Assembly (NCBI RefSeq): GCF_029869215.1
Contig: NZ_JARWPM010000115.1
Coordinates: forward strand, 1-39,960
Length of the DNA stretch: 39,960 bases
DNA from: Nocardia carnea
Lineage (GTDB): Bacteria > Actinomycetota > Actinomycetes > Mycobacteriales > Mycobacteriaceae
Reading direction: 5' to 3'
The position numbers were made by a program, and so were the translations under genes. Positions 1 through 8,085 of this stretch are shown here, piece by piece; position 1 is the stretch's first letter, and the number at the start of each line of letters is the position of its first letter. The notes under the pieces were generated by a model. That model made no database searches. It was given only the letters and a program-made list of their open reading frames with translations, and had not been told where the DNA came from.

Positions 1-103
1 GGCGGGCTTCGGCTGCCCACCGCCGGATCTGCTCGTCCATCGACGCGGCAGCCGACCCGGCTGCATCGTCTTCCGACTTCTCTTCAGTCACAACAGCATC
101 CAT
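1..103 (-). CDS. N-terminal fragment of unknown protein (runs off window)
   Basis: Reading leftward from an ATG at 103 gives 34 open codons to the window edge, beginning MDAVVTEEKSEDD and ending DEQIRRWAAEAR. The start is preceded by GGGAACG, a weak purine-rich ribosome site. The N-terminus is acidic and Ala/Glu-rich, then becomes helical and basic, as in a soluble cytoplasmic protein. The fragment is too short to assign a family. It lies in the same direction as the next genes but is separated from them by about 800 bases of poor sequence. Confidence 0.4.
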   Translation of the reverse strand, partial: MDAVVTEEKSEDDAAGSAAASMDEQIRRWAAEAR

Positions 104-924
<821 letters not shown>

Positions 925-1086
925 TGAAATCGATCCCGCGTGCCCCAGGTACGTGACTCTTGCCCACCCCTTGACTCGAGTGAGATTGCCGTTGCTGACG
1001 TTCTCGGCGAAAACGGCCTGCACGCCTCGTTCGGTGATGCCCACAACTCGGGGGAGATCGCGGATGATGACGGCCAGTACCGCTGG
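925..1086 (-). pseudogene. Decayed winged-helix regulator fragment
   Basis: The minus-strand frame from 1086 reads PAVLAVIIRDLPRVVGITER, then GVQAVFAENVSNGNLTRVKG. This lines up with the DNA-binding segment of the intact genes at 7180 and 9333 (VADAVGITERAAQRIVAELE, then QAGYLDRVRDG), with VGITER retained. A TAA stop lies immediately upstream of the homologous part, residues between the first helix and the recognition helix are missing, and no plausible start exists. I infer a dead third copy of this regulator family. The similarity is short, so the call is moderate. Confidence 0.45.
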
Positions 1087-1176
1087 TTACGTCAACCACC
1101 GACACCGACACGATCGCCCCCTTTCTCCACGGGATCGGATAGGTCGGGGAACTCGCCACACGCCGCGCGCGTCCTG

Positions 1177-1671
1177 TCAGGTGCTCATCGGCCTCGCGTC
1201 GGGCCAGGCGTAGTCCTGAATTCGGCGGATCCGCAGCCCGGCGGGCGCGGTGTCGCGCAGGTGGCGGCGAGTGCACTCGGTGATAAGCCACGCGTCCGGC
1301 CCGGCGGCCAGGACCAGCAGTCCCGCGCCGCGGTCGCGGCATAGCCGCGCCAGCACGCGTGCGACGCGGCGCGGCAAGGCCGAGAATCCGGTGCCGGGCA
1401 CCTGCGAGACCGCGCTCACCGTGATTCCGCGCCCGCTCGCGGTCGCCCGCAGTCGCGCGGCCAGCGTATCGGCGCGGTCGATGCGCTGGGCCTGGCGCCA
1501 CGCCAGCAGTCGTGCGTTCAGGCTCGCGCGGGCGGGAGGAGTCAGCACCGCCAGGATCAGAACCCCGTGGTCGGGCACCAGATCCGTCACCACCCGGGCA
1601 TCGACATCGTCCACATCGGGATCGGTGACATCCAGTGCCAGCACGACCGGGGTATCGACCGCAGCAGCCAC
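1177..1671 (-). CDS. Hypothetical protein (164 aa), alpha/beta fold likely
   Basis: The GTG start at 1671 follows GAGAAGGAG at good spacing; upstream in-frame codons are Arg-rich and lack a better site. The protein begins MAAAVDTPVVLALDVTDPDV, then alternates hydrophobic strands (HGVLILAVL, AGLLVLAAG) with Arg/Ala-rich helices, suggesting a soluble Rossmann-like or universal-stress-like fold. I cannot place it in a family with confidence. It lies downstream of the ANTAR gene on the same strand after a 250-base gap that contains a palindrome (1774-1786), so it probably has its own promoter. Confidence 0.6.
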   Translation of the reverse strand: MAAAVDTPVVLALDVTDPDVDDVDARVVTDLVPDHGVLILAVLTPPARASLNARLLAWRQAQRIDRADTLAARLRATASGRGITVSAVSQVPGTGFSALPRRVARVLARLCRDRGAGLLVLAAGPDAWLITECTRRHLRDTAPAGLRIRRIQDYAWPDARPMST

Positions 1672-1773
1672 GACGGCTCCTTCTCGGACAGCAGCGCACG
1701 CGGCGCCGCGGTGGTGGGCATCGGGGGCGTCACCACGGTCGAGGGGTGTGGGCGACCACCCCCGATATATGAA

Positions 1774-1786
1774 TCGTAACTTACGA
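1774..1786. promoter_or_regulatory. 13-bp palindrome TCGTAACTTACGA, operator candidate
   Basis: A perfect 6+1+6 inverted repeat lies in an AT-rich island about 100 bases upstream of the GTG at 1671, in otherwise GC-rich DNA. The neighbouring ATATAT at 1766-1770 could be part of a minus-strand -10 element. The placement suggests a repressor site for the 1177-1671 gene. The cognate regulator is unknown. Confidence 0.4.
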
Positions 1787-1922
1787 ATTACATTTCGTCG
1801 ATTGGGTTGTGTGTCGCTGCCCGATGCCTGCGCGGGCGAGCCGCCGCGCTGGCAATCGGGTGTCGACCGTTGGTCACGTTGGGACAGCCCCCCGGTGGCG
1901 TCGCTACCGCGTACGTTCGTCG

Positions 1923-2291
1923 TCATCGGGGAGCGGGTGTGTGGTTGAGCAGTAGCCGCTCGACCGCGGCCCGCTGTTCGGGCAAGGCAGGCGGGAGAGC
2001 GGGTAGCGCGGCGATCAGCGCGGTGGCGAACGCTCGCGCATCCGATCCTGTGTCCTGGATCCGCCAGGTGAGCACCCGCGCCGCGTGAGCGGTAGGCACC
2101 CCATAGACCGCCATCAGCACACCGATGGCCTGCTCGATCACGGCCGCTTCTTCGACCAGGACCGGCAACGGCACATCCGGACGGGTGCGCTGCTGTGTCA
2201 GGAACCACTCCCCGGTGCCCGGCACCAGGGTCGACGGCGCGGGGGTGCGGGTCGCCTCGGGCCCGCGCGGCTCACAGTGGTCGTCTGGCAT
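1923..2291 (-). CDS. ANTAR domain protein (122 aa)
   Basis: Residues about 45-100 show the ANTAR pattern: a helix EEAAVIEQAIGVLMAVYGVP, the A-A-x-V-L-T-W-R segment, then a second helix SDARAFATALIAAL. ANTAR domains bind paired RNA hairpins and act as transcription antiterminators. Here there is no GAF, PAS or receiver domain, only a Pro/Thr-rich N-terminal 40 residues. The ATG at 2291 has only a weak upstream site (GGGTAAGACAAGACC). The gene follows the dab operon after about 180 bases, so it may be co-transcribed or act on nearby transcripts; no target hairpin pair was identified. Confidence 0.8.
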   Translation of the reverse strand: MPDDHCEPRGPEATRTPAPSTLVPGTGEWFLTQQRTRPDVPLPVLVEEAAVIEQAIGVLMAVYGVPTAHAARVLTWRIQDTGSDARAFATALIAALPALPPALPEQRAAVERLLLNHTPAPR

Positions 2292-2474
2292 GGTCTTGTC
2301 TTACCCGTTTCTGTTCGGTTCAGCGGAAGTGATCGGGCATCCGGACGGCTCCGGGGCGCGAGCCGACCGGGCGCGGCACTCGCTGGTGTGGTGGTATGGT
2401 GTTCGCTCCCTGTCCACGGATCGCCCTCCACAGCGCACCGCCGCAGCGGCCCATAGGAACGGGTGGCGGGTGGG

Positions 2475-2798
2475 TTACGTGAAGTAGTCGGGTCGGCTGA
2501 CGTAGGTGTCGGTGACGAACATGACTCCGGAGGCGTTCTCGAGCAGGGGGCGGAGGCCGGCGATGAGGGCATCGGCGCGGTGATCGGGGATGACGGTGAT
2601 GAGCAGTGCGAGGGTGTCCTGTTCGTTGAACAGCAGTCCTCCTTGGTGGTAGCCGTTGTGGCCCAGGCCGGAGACTCCGGAGATGGCGGTGTATCCGGTG
2701 GCGCCGGAATGCTCGATGAGGCGGCGGACCTCGGATGCGGCGGTTCCCGGGACGATGACTTCGATTCTGGTCATCCTCGTGAGGTCGGCGCGGGTCAT
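2475..2798 (-). CDS. PII-like signalling protein of the dab operon (107 aa)
   Basis: The sequence has the small PII-like layout: MTRIEVIVPGTAASEVRRLI (strand and helix), a Gly-rich central T-loop-like stretch around GVSGLGHNGYHQGG, then LALLITVIPDHRADALI and a C-terminal GVMFVTDTYVSRPDYFT. PII-like proteins bind nucleotides or bicarbonate and modulate partner transporters or enzymes; SbtB is a carbon-uptake example. Its ATG overlaps the dabA stop (ATGA at 2795-2798), so it is translationally coupled to the carbon transporter and probably senses or gates it. The ligand cannot be read from sequence. A second ATG eight codons in has a poorly spaced site and is less likely. Confidence 0.75.
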   Translation of the reverse strand: MTRADLTRMTRIEVIVPGTAASEVRRLIEHSGATGYTAISGVSGLGHNGYHQGGLLFNEQDTLALLITVIPDHRADALIAGLRPLLENASGVMFVTDTYVSRPDYFT

Positions 2799-5362
2799 GG
2801 CTGTGCTCCGTTCGTGGGATACAGGGTCCATCCGCTGCGGGTGCGGTGGTGCCAGGGCGAGGACGGGCCGGTGCGGGCGAGCAGGGTGATCCAGTGGTTG
2901 TCGACGAGATCGCGAAGTTTGGGGTTGCGGGCCAGAATGGTGTCGATTCGCTGGTGTGGTGCGTAGGCGAGGACGAGCAGGCGCATCGGTTCGTGTACGA
3001 GGCGGTCCCCGACCGCGACCGATTGCCAGGGCAGGCCGGTTCGCAGGTCGCCGGCCGGGCCGGTGAGAACGCCGATTCCGCCGACGACGTTGTGAGTGGT
3101 CTTGGTGCCTGCGCCGAAGGTGTCGGGGGCGACGGTGGAGAAGTAGTACTGGCAGTTGATCCACTGCGCGACGATGACCGGTGCGGTGAGGATCGTTTCC
3201 AGCGCGGTCGCGGTCGGGTCGTCGTCGGGGTTGTAGGAGTGCAGGAAGCAGCGGCGGCGTAGGTCGATGCCCGCGGACATAGTGCGTGGTCCGATGATGA
3301 ACGCGGCGTTGCCGGCCAGGCCCCATTCGGGATATACCTGCGCCCAGTCCGCACTGCGGGTCTGGGCGTGGCGGGCCGCCGCGTGCGGGCTCGGTCGGTC
3401 TGGTGCGCCGGGAAGCAGGGGGGATCGTTCGGCGGCGAGGCGGCGTCCGGCTTCGGCCAGGTCGGAGGTGAGGCGATCGAGGTCGGGGCGGTGGGTGTCG
3501 GGTACCCGGTGGCGATCGAGAATGGTGACGTGGTCGCTGGTGGTGTCGTGTTCGGCGGCGACGAACCAGCTGTCGTCGGGTATGTCGATGCCGCGGCTGA
3601 GGAGCTTGCCGCGGACCTCGGTGTCGTTGAGGATGTCCACGGCGGCGCGAGCGTTCGGCCCGCCGGGGTTGCCACCGCAGGCGCCACAGGCCAACGCCGA
3701 GTGGAGGGGGTTGTTCTCGGTGTTGGCGCCGTGTCCGCAGAACACCACCAGTCGAGCGAAACCGCGAGTGAGTCCCATGACCGTGAGGGCGGTTTCGGCG
3801 ATCTGCACGCGCTGGTCGAGACCGAGCGCGCCAGCGGTGTCGATCACGGTGCGGGCGGGGGGCGCGATCCGTGCCCGGGTGCGGGTGCGCCAGCGCCGGT
3901 AGCGGCGGGGGGCGATGGTTTTCGCGGCGGCCACGGGTCCGCTCGCCCAGCCGAGGATCTCGGCGAGGGCGAATGGCGCCGCCAGGTCGGCTTTGGCGGT
4001 GTGGACCGCGTCGGTGGTGGCGGCGAGGGTGTGCAGTCCGGCGATGTGGCGCTGCGCCGCAGCGGGCGCCGTCGGATCGGGTTGTTCGTACAGGTCGATG
4101 TGGGGTGTCACCAGAGCAGGCGCCGCGATGGTGGGGTCACCGTTGGCGAGGGCGTGGATGCGGCTGGCCACAGCGAAGAACCCCGCGAATCCGAACGTGT
4201 CGTAGTCGCCCAGCGCCTCGAGATGCCGACGCAGTCCTTCCGAGCGGGGATCGATGCACAACACCAATTGCGCGTCGGCGCGGGCGCGGGTCGGGGCGGG
4301 GGCGGGGTGGTCCAGTTCCTCGAGCAGACCGCGGCGATAGTGCGTCTCATAGGCGTCGAGCCACACCAGGGGGCGCGAATCGACAGGCATGCGTTCGAGA
4401 ATCCCGCTGATCGACGCCTCGGCGGCGGCATCGAGATCGATCGTGCCCAATGCCTGTGCCGCGCGGCGGGCGCGGTGTGTGGCCGTATCCGATGGACGAG
4501 CGGGAACAGGTGCCGTCGGTGCGGGTAGTTGGGTGGTGTCGAGCAGCTGCGCCTCGTAACTGAGCCGGACGGCGAGATAGTCGACCAGGTCGATTCCGGC
4601 TCCGGGTGTGTTGCTGCGCCACAGGATGTGACTGGCCCAGCCCGGCAGCCGCGTCAGATGCGCGCGCAGGTAGGCGATCCGTTCGCCGCCGGATCCGACA
4701 CCGAGCACAGCCAGCGCTTGCGAGACAGCCTCGGCGGGATCAGGGGGGAGGTGGCGCAGCGCGCGGCGAGCCGCCGCCGGGAGCCGGGGATCGCGTGGCG
4801 CCAGATCGGCCCAGGCCCGGTAGAAGCCTCGGTCGCGGCCGGGCAACACCCAGCTGGCCTGGCAGAGATCCAGATACGCCGAGCACCATTTGACGGTTTG
4901 GGCGTCGATCGCTGCCGCGGTGCGTGCGCAGAAGCGTTCGCTCAGAGTGAGAAGCCGACGAGCGTGGGGTGACGGGATCGATCCGTGGACAAGGTCGGCC
5001 AGCAGGATATCGACGGCGGTGTGGGCGCGACCGCCGATCTCGACCGGTGCCGCGGTGACGGCGTCGGGGAATCGGCGCTCGAGAGCCTCGCTCAGATCGG
5101 CCGTCGTGATGCGGCCGGTGGTGTGGGCGGCACGGAACTCGGCCTCGCCGAGGGTGCCGCGGGCACCGTAGAGATCACTGGCGATGGTGAGGGCGTCGTC
5201 GAAGCGGCGATGTTCCAGCCCGCCGAGCGGGTTGACCGCGATGAAACTGCTCAACGGCCACACAGGAGTGAGAACGCGGGCGGCCACGCTGATCTCGGCT
5301 CGCAGCTGTGCGCGGCTGACCGCGCTCTGATCGACGGTGACTGTATCGACGGTGACTGTCAT
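2795..5362 (-). CDS. dabA: DabA-like inorganic-carbon transporter subunit (DUF2309)
   Basis: The 855-residue protein matches the DUF2309/DabA family in length and motifs. Zinc-site residues are visible: C369 and D371 in VLCIDPRSE, H544 in FCGHGANTENNP, and C559 (with C562) in ALACGACGGNPGGPNAR. The H-to-C spacing of 15 equals that of characterised DabA, which resembles a beta-carbonic anhydrase site. DabA is thought to hydrate CO2 vectorially while DabB couples the step to the cation gradient, accumulating bicarbonate. The ATG at 5362 follows TAGGAGAATC and overlaps the dabB stop by 4 nt; its own stop overlaps the PII-like start. Located at the inner face of the membrane with DabB. Confidence 0.9.
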   Translation of the reverse strand: MTVTVDTVTVDQSAVSRAQLRAEISVAARVLTPVWPLSSFIAVNPLGGLEHRRFDDALTIASDLYGARGTLGEAEFRAAHTTGRITTADLSEALERRFPDAVTAAPVEIGGRAHTAVDILLADLVHGSIPSPHARRLLTLSERFCARTAAAIDAQTVKWCSAYLDLCQASWVLPGRDRGFYRAWADLAPRDPRLPAAARRALRHLPPDPAEAVSQALAVLGVGSGGERIAYLRAHLTRLPGWASHILWRSNTPGAGIDLVDYLAVRLSYEAQLLDTTQLPAPTAPVPARPSDTATHRARRAAQALGTIDLDAAAEASISGILERMPVDSRPLVWLDAYETHYRRGLLEELDHPAPAPTRARADAQLVLCIDPRSEGLRRHLEALGDYDTFGFAGFFAVASRIHALANGDPTIAAPALVTPHIDLYEQPDPTAPAAAQRHIAGLHTLAATTDAVHTAKADLAAPFALAEILGWASGPVAAAKTIAPRRYRRWRTRTRARIAPPARTVIDTAGALGLDQRVQIAETALTVMGLTRGFARLVVFCGHGANTENNPLHSALACGACGGNPGGPNARAAVDILNDTEVRGKLLSRGIDIPDDSWFVAAEHDTTSDHVTILDRHRVPDTHRPDLDRLTSDLAEAGRRLAAERSPLLPGAPDRPSPHAAARHAQTRSADWAQVYPEWGLAGNAAFIIGPRTMSAGIDLRRRCFLHSYNPDDDPTATALETILTAPVIVAQWINCQYYFSTVAPDTFGAGTKTTHNVVGGIGVLTGPAGDLRTGLPWQSVAVGDRLVHEPMRLLVLAYAPHQRIDTILARNPKLRDLVDNHWITLLARTGPSSPWHHRTRSGWTLYPTNGAQP

Positions 5363-6951
5363 GATTCTCCTACCACAGCGGGAACGAACGATCTGGCGGG
5401 CGCTGTGCGGCGCGCGCCACCGGGGAACGAGGTCCTGCGAGCGCGCGGACCGAGATCGCCGAGACTCAGACACGCCACATACAAGGTCTTGTGCAGTGAG
5501 GCCAGCGCGGGGACGGTGGTGACCCGCGCGAGGGTGAGCACCGCGATCACCGCGAAGACCGGGATCAGCGTCCACGCGCCCAACACCGCCGGACCCTCGG
5601 CCCGCAGCGCGGGTCCGGTGAAGGCGCTGAAGACCGACAGCGCGCCGAGGTAGGCGACCATCACCGCGACGAGCACCGCGATGAACACACAGGCAGGACC
5701 GGGCCTGCTCACGCGCCGGGACCAGCCCCACACCAGGTGTGTGCCCGTCACCCACGCGAACGCCAGCAGCAACACCGTCCCGGAATGAGCGAGCCCGAAC
5801 ACCGATCCCCACAGCCACACCGCACCAGCGAGCGCCACTGCGGGCACCACAAGCGCGAGCGCTCCGAACGCGCGCCGCGCGCCCGCACTGCCCAGTGGTC
5901 GCGGTGGCGCGGTGCGCTCTGCGAGATGGTCGCCGACCGCGGACCCGGACCCCAGGAAGAGAGCGGCCTTGTACATGCCGTGTGCGACCAGGTGGAACAG
6001 CGCGGCGGAGTAGGCGCCGAGAGCGCATGTCATCACCATGAATCCCATCTGTCCGACGGTGGAGTAGGCCAGTGCGGACTTCACATCGGGTCGGGTCAGC
6101 ATGAGCGCGGTGCCGTAGACGGCGGTGAGCGCGCCGGCGACGAAGGCCAGACCCATCACCGCGGCGTAGGAGTCGATCATCGGGTGCAACCGCAGCATCA
6201 GCACCCCGCCCCCGTTGACGATGCCGGCGTGCAGCAGCGCCGACAGTGGTGTCGGCGCGGCGACGGTGGCCGGAAGCCACCCCGCCATCGGGACCAGCGC
6301 GGACCGTGCCACCGCCGCGACCACGAGGGCTCCCGCGACGAGCGGCCCCGTCGGCGCCGACGTCGTCGTCGGCAGCTCGAGAGCGCGCAGGTCGACGTTC
6401 CCCCACTGCACGGTGGCCACGATCACCCCCGTCCACAGCGCGATATCGCCGACGAGCACCATGCGTGCGGTGCGTGTGACCGCCACCGGCACCCACGCAT
6501 CGGCGCGATAGACCCGCAACAGCCACCACAACCCGAGGCCGATCGCCGACCAGGCCACAGCCATACCGATCAGCGTGGCCGCGGTGACCATCGCCGCGGT
6601 GGCCGTGGTGAGCAACCCGGTCGCCGCGACGAAACGGTCCGCCCGGGCGTCCCCGCGCAGGTACCGCGTCGCGAAGCCCTGCACCACGGCACTGACACCC
6701 AGCACCAGCAGCAGCAACACCACCGACACCCGATCCGCGTAGAACCCGGCCATCACCGACCCACCCGAGCCGATGGTCACGACCGCGTCGACCGGGCCGC
6801 GCACCGCCACCGACCACGCGACCACCACAGCCGACACCGCAGCGAACGCCGTCACCGCGACTCCCCAGCGACGGCCGGTGCGCCCTCCCGCGAGCAAAAG
6901 CAGACCGGTCATCGCCGGCGACAGCACCGATATCAGCAGCAGCACACTCAC
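5359..6951 (-). CDS. dabB: DabB-like membrane subunit (proton-conducting NuoL/MrpA fold)
   Basis: The 530-residue polytopic membrane protein belongs to the proton_antipo_M superfamily. Typical features are the conserved segment ARSALVPMAGWLPATVAAPT, then PLSALLHAGIVNGGGVLMLR, SALAYSTVGQMGFMVMTCAL and HLVAHGMYKAALFLGSGS. DabB supplies the cation-conducting partner of DabA. The GTG start at 6951 is chosen because GGGAGGAG lies just upstream; longer in-frame extensions to 7044 lack a site and hydrophobicity. It is the first gene of the dab operon and is divergent from the winged-helix gene at 7180, with a shared promoter region carrying an inverted repeat. Confidence 0.88.
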   Translation of the reverse strand: MSVLLLISVLSPAMTGLLLLAGGRTGRRWGVAVTAFAAVSAVVVAWSVAVRGPVDAVVTIGSGGSVMAGFYADRVSVVLLLLVLGVSAVVQGFATRYLRGDARADRFVAATGLLTTATAAMVTAATLIGMAVAWSAIGLGLWWLLRVYRADAWVPVAVTRTARMVLVGDIALWTGVIVATVQWGNVDLRALELPTTTSAPTGPLVAGALVVAAVARSALVPMAGWLPATVAAPTPLSALLHAGIVNGGGVLMLRLHPMIDSYAAVMGLAFVAGALTAVYGTALMLTRPDVKSALAYSTVGQMGFMVMTCALGAYSAALFHLVAHGMYKAALFLGSGSAVGDHLAERTAPPRPLGSAGARRAFGALALVVPAVALAGAVWLWGSVFGLAHSGTVLLLAFAWVTGTHLVWGWSRRVSRPGPACVFIAVLVAVMVAYLGALSVFSAFTGPALRAEGPAVLGAWTLIPVFAVIAVLTLARVTTVPALASLHKTLYVACLSLGDLGPRARRTSFPGGARRTAPARSFVPAVVGES

Positions 6952-7105
6952 TGACCTCTCCTCCCAGCGGACAAGCCGCTGATCACTCACCACCGCGCGT
7001 TCACCCGTTCCCGATGACCACCCGAACACGGGCCCGGTTGCCACCCGATTGCCGCGAGTAACCTCCGGGAACTCGATCGCGCGCTGTCGATCACGCCATA
7101 ACGCG

Positions 7106-7142
7106 ATTCAAGATACACGAAATCGAAAACACGTATTTGAAT
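7106..7142. promoter_or_regulatory. Inverted repeat in dabB / regulator intergenic region
   Basis: Left arm ATTCAAGATAC (7106-7116) and right arm GTATTTGAAT (7133-7142) form a 10-bp near-perfect inverted repeat with a 16-base AT-rich spacer. It sits 40-75 bases upstream of the divergent regulator start and about 155 bases upstream of dabB. The position suits an operator bound by the adjacent winged-helix protein, which is inference. Confidence 0.45.
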
Positions 7143-7163
7143 GTGTTAAATCACTGTCGCATG

Positions 7164-7169
7164 TTGTAG
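7164..7169 (+). promoter_or_regulatory. Putative -10 element TTGTAG of winged-helix gene
   Basis: TTGTAG ends exactly 10 bases before the GTG at 7180. The paralogous gene at 9333 has the identical hexamer at the identical distance while the intervening bases differ. Conservation of element and spacing supports a -10 box with a leader of only a few bases, and supports these GTG starts. Confidence 0.5.
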
Positions 7170-7179
7170 CGTGCGAGGC

Positions 7180-8085
7180 GTGACGGACTGGACGTTTCTC
7201 ACCAACCACGCTCGGGTGCTGCTGTGCATCGCCCGTGACGATCAGATGCGGCTGCCCCAGATCGCCGAGGAGGTCGGCATCACAGAGCGGGCGACCCGGC
7301 GCATAATCACCGAACTCGAACGCGCGGGGTACCTTGAGCGAAACCGCGACGGTCTGACCGATCGCTATCGCCTCAACGGCAAGCTGCCTTTCCGGCCCCG
7401 GACCGACCGGGACGTCGCCGTGGGCGAGGTCCTCGACCTGCTCGAACACCACACCCGAGACGACGAAATCGTGGCCGAGGTCGCCCGACTGGAGCCTCGG
7501 CTGGTCGGCACGACCTCGGCGTGGATGATGCTGCTGGTGCGCAGCGTCGATGATCTGGACGCGGCCGTGTCCGCGGTCAACGACTACGTCAACCACCTGC
7601 GCGAAAGTCTCTCGCCGGCGAGTCGGCACGACAGCACACTGCTGGGCATCTGGGTTCGCGGCGACCTCGAGGAGGGACTGCCCGAATGGCTGCACTACGA
7701 ATCGGCCACCCCCGCGGCCCAGGGCGAGGCCCCACGAACGGCCATGGTCGAGGCCATGGTCGGAGTCCGCAGATCGGTGTCGCTGTCGGGGCTGTGGACG
7801 CTGTGCTGGATCGACGGCCCCCTGCTACGGGCGACCGACACCACCGACCAAGCCCGTCGGCATGTCCTCGACGCTCTCGTCGCGGCGACCTCCGAACCGG
7901 GAGGGTCACGCCCGGGCGGCCTCTTCTACGCCAGCTTCGCCGCGAGCCGCCCCTCGACATTCATGGCCGCCGAGGTCGCCGATCTGCGCGCCCGTCATCC
8001 GCGGCTGGTGGCCGAGCAGTGGTTCGTCGTCGACGACGACCAGGGCATCCAGGGGCTGATCACCTACTCCGAGATAGACCGATGA
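7180..8085 (+). CDS. Winged-helix regulator with large unknown C-terminal domain
   Basis: Residues 1-75 form a winged helix: TDWTFLTNHARVLLCIARDD, recognition region AEEVGITERATRRIITELER, then a basic wing AGYLERNRDGLTDRYRLNG. This block is nearly identical in plan to the stand-alone 100-aa protein at 9333. Residues about 100-300 are a separate domain (SAWMMLLVRSVDDLDAAVSA ... EQWFVVDDDQGIQGLITYSE) that I do not recognise; it has no membrane segment and may be a ligand-sensing or enzymatic module. The GTG at 7180 is preferred over GTG 7171 because of the conserved TTGTAG spacing. Its stop overlaps the next start (ATGA, 8082-8085). Divergent from dabB, so a plausible regulator of carbon uptake. 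Confidence 0.75.
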   Translation: MTDWTFLTNHARVLLCIARDDQMRLPQIAEEVGITERATRRIITELERAGYLERNRDGLTDRYRLNGKLPFRPRTDRDVAVGEVLDLLEHHTRDDEIVAEVARLEPRLVGTTSAWMMLLVRSVDDLDAAVSAVNDYVNHLRESLSPASRHDSTLLGIWVRGDLEEGLPEWLHYESATPAAQGEAPRTAMVEAMVGVRRSVSLSGLWTLCWIDGPLLRATDTTDQARRHVLDALVAATSEPGGSRPGGLFYASFAASRPSTFMAAEVADLRARHPRLVAEQWFVVDDDQGIQGLITYSEIDR

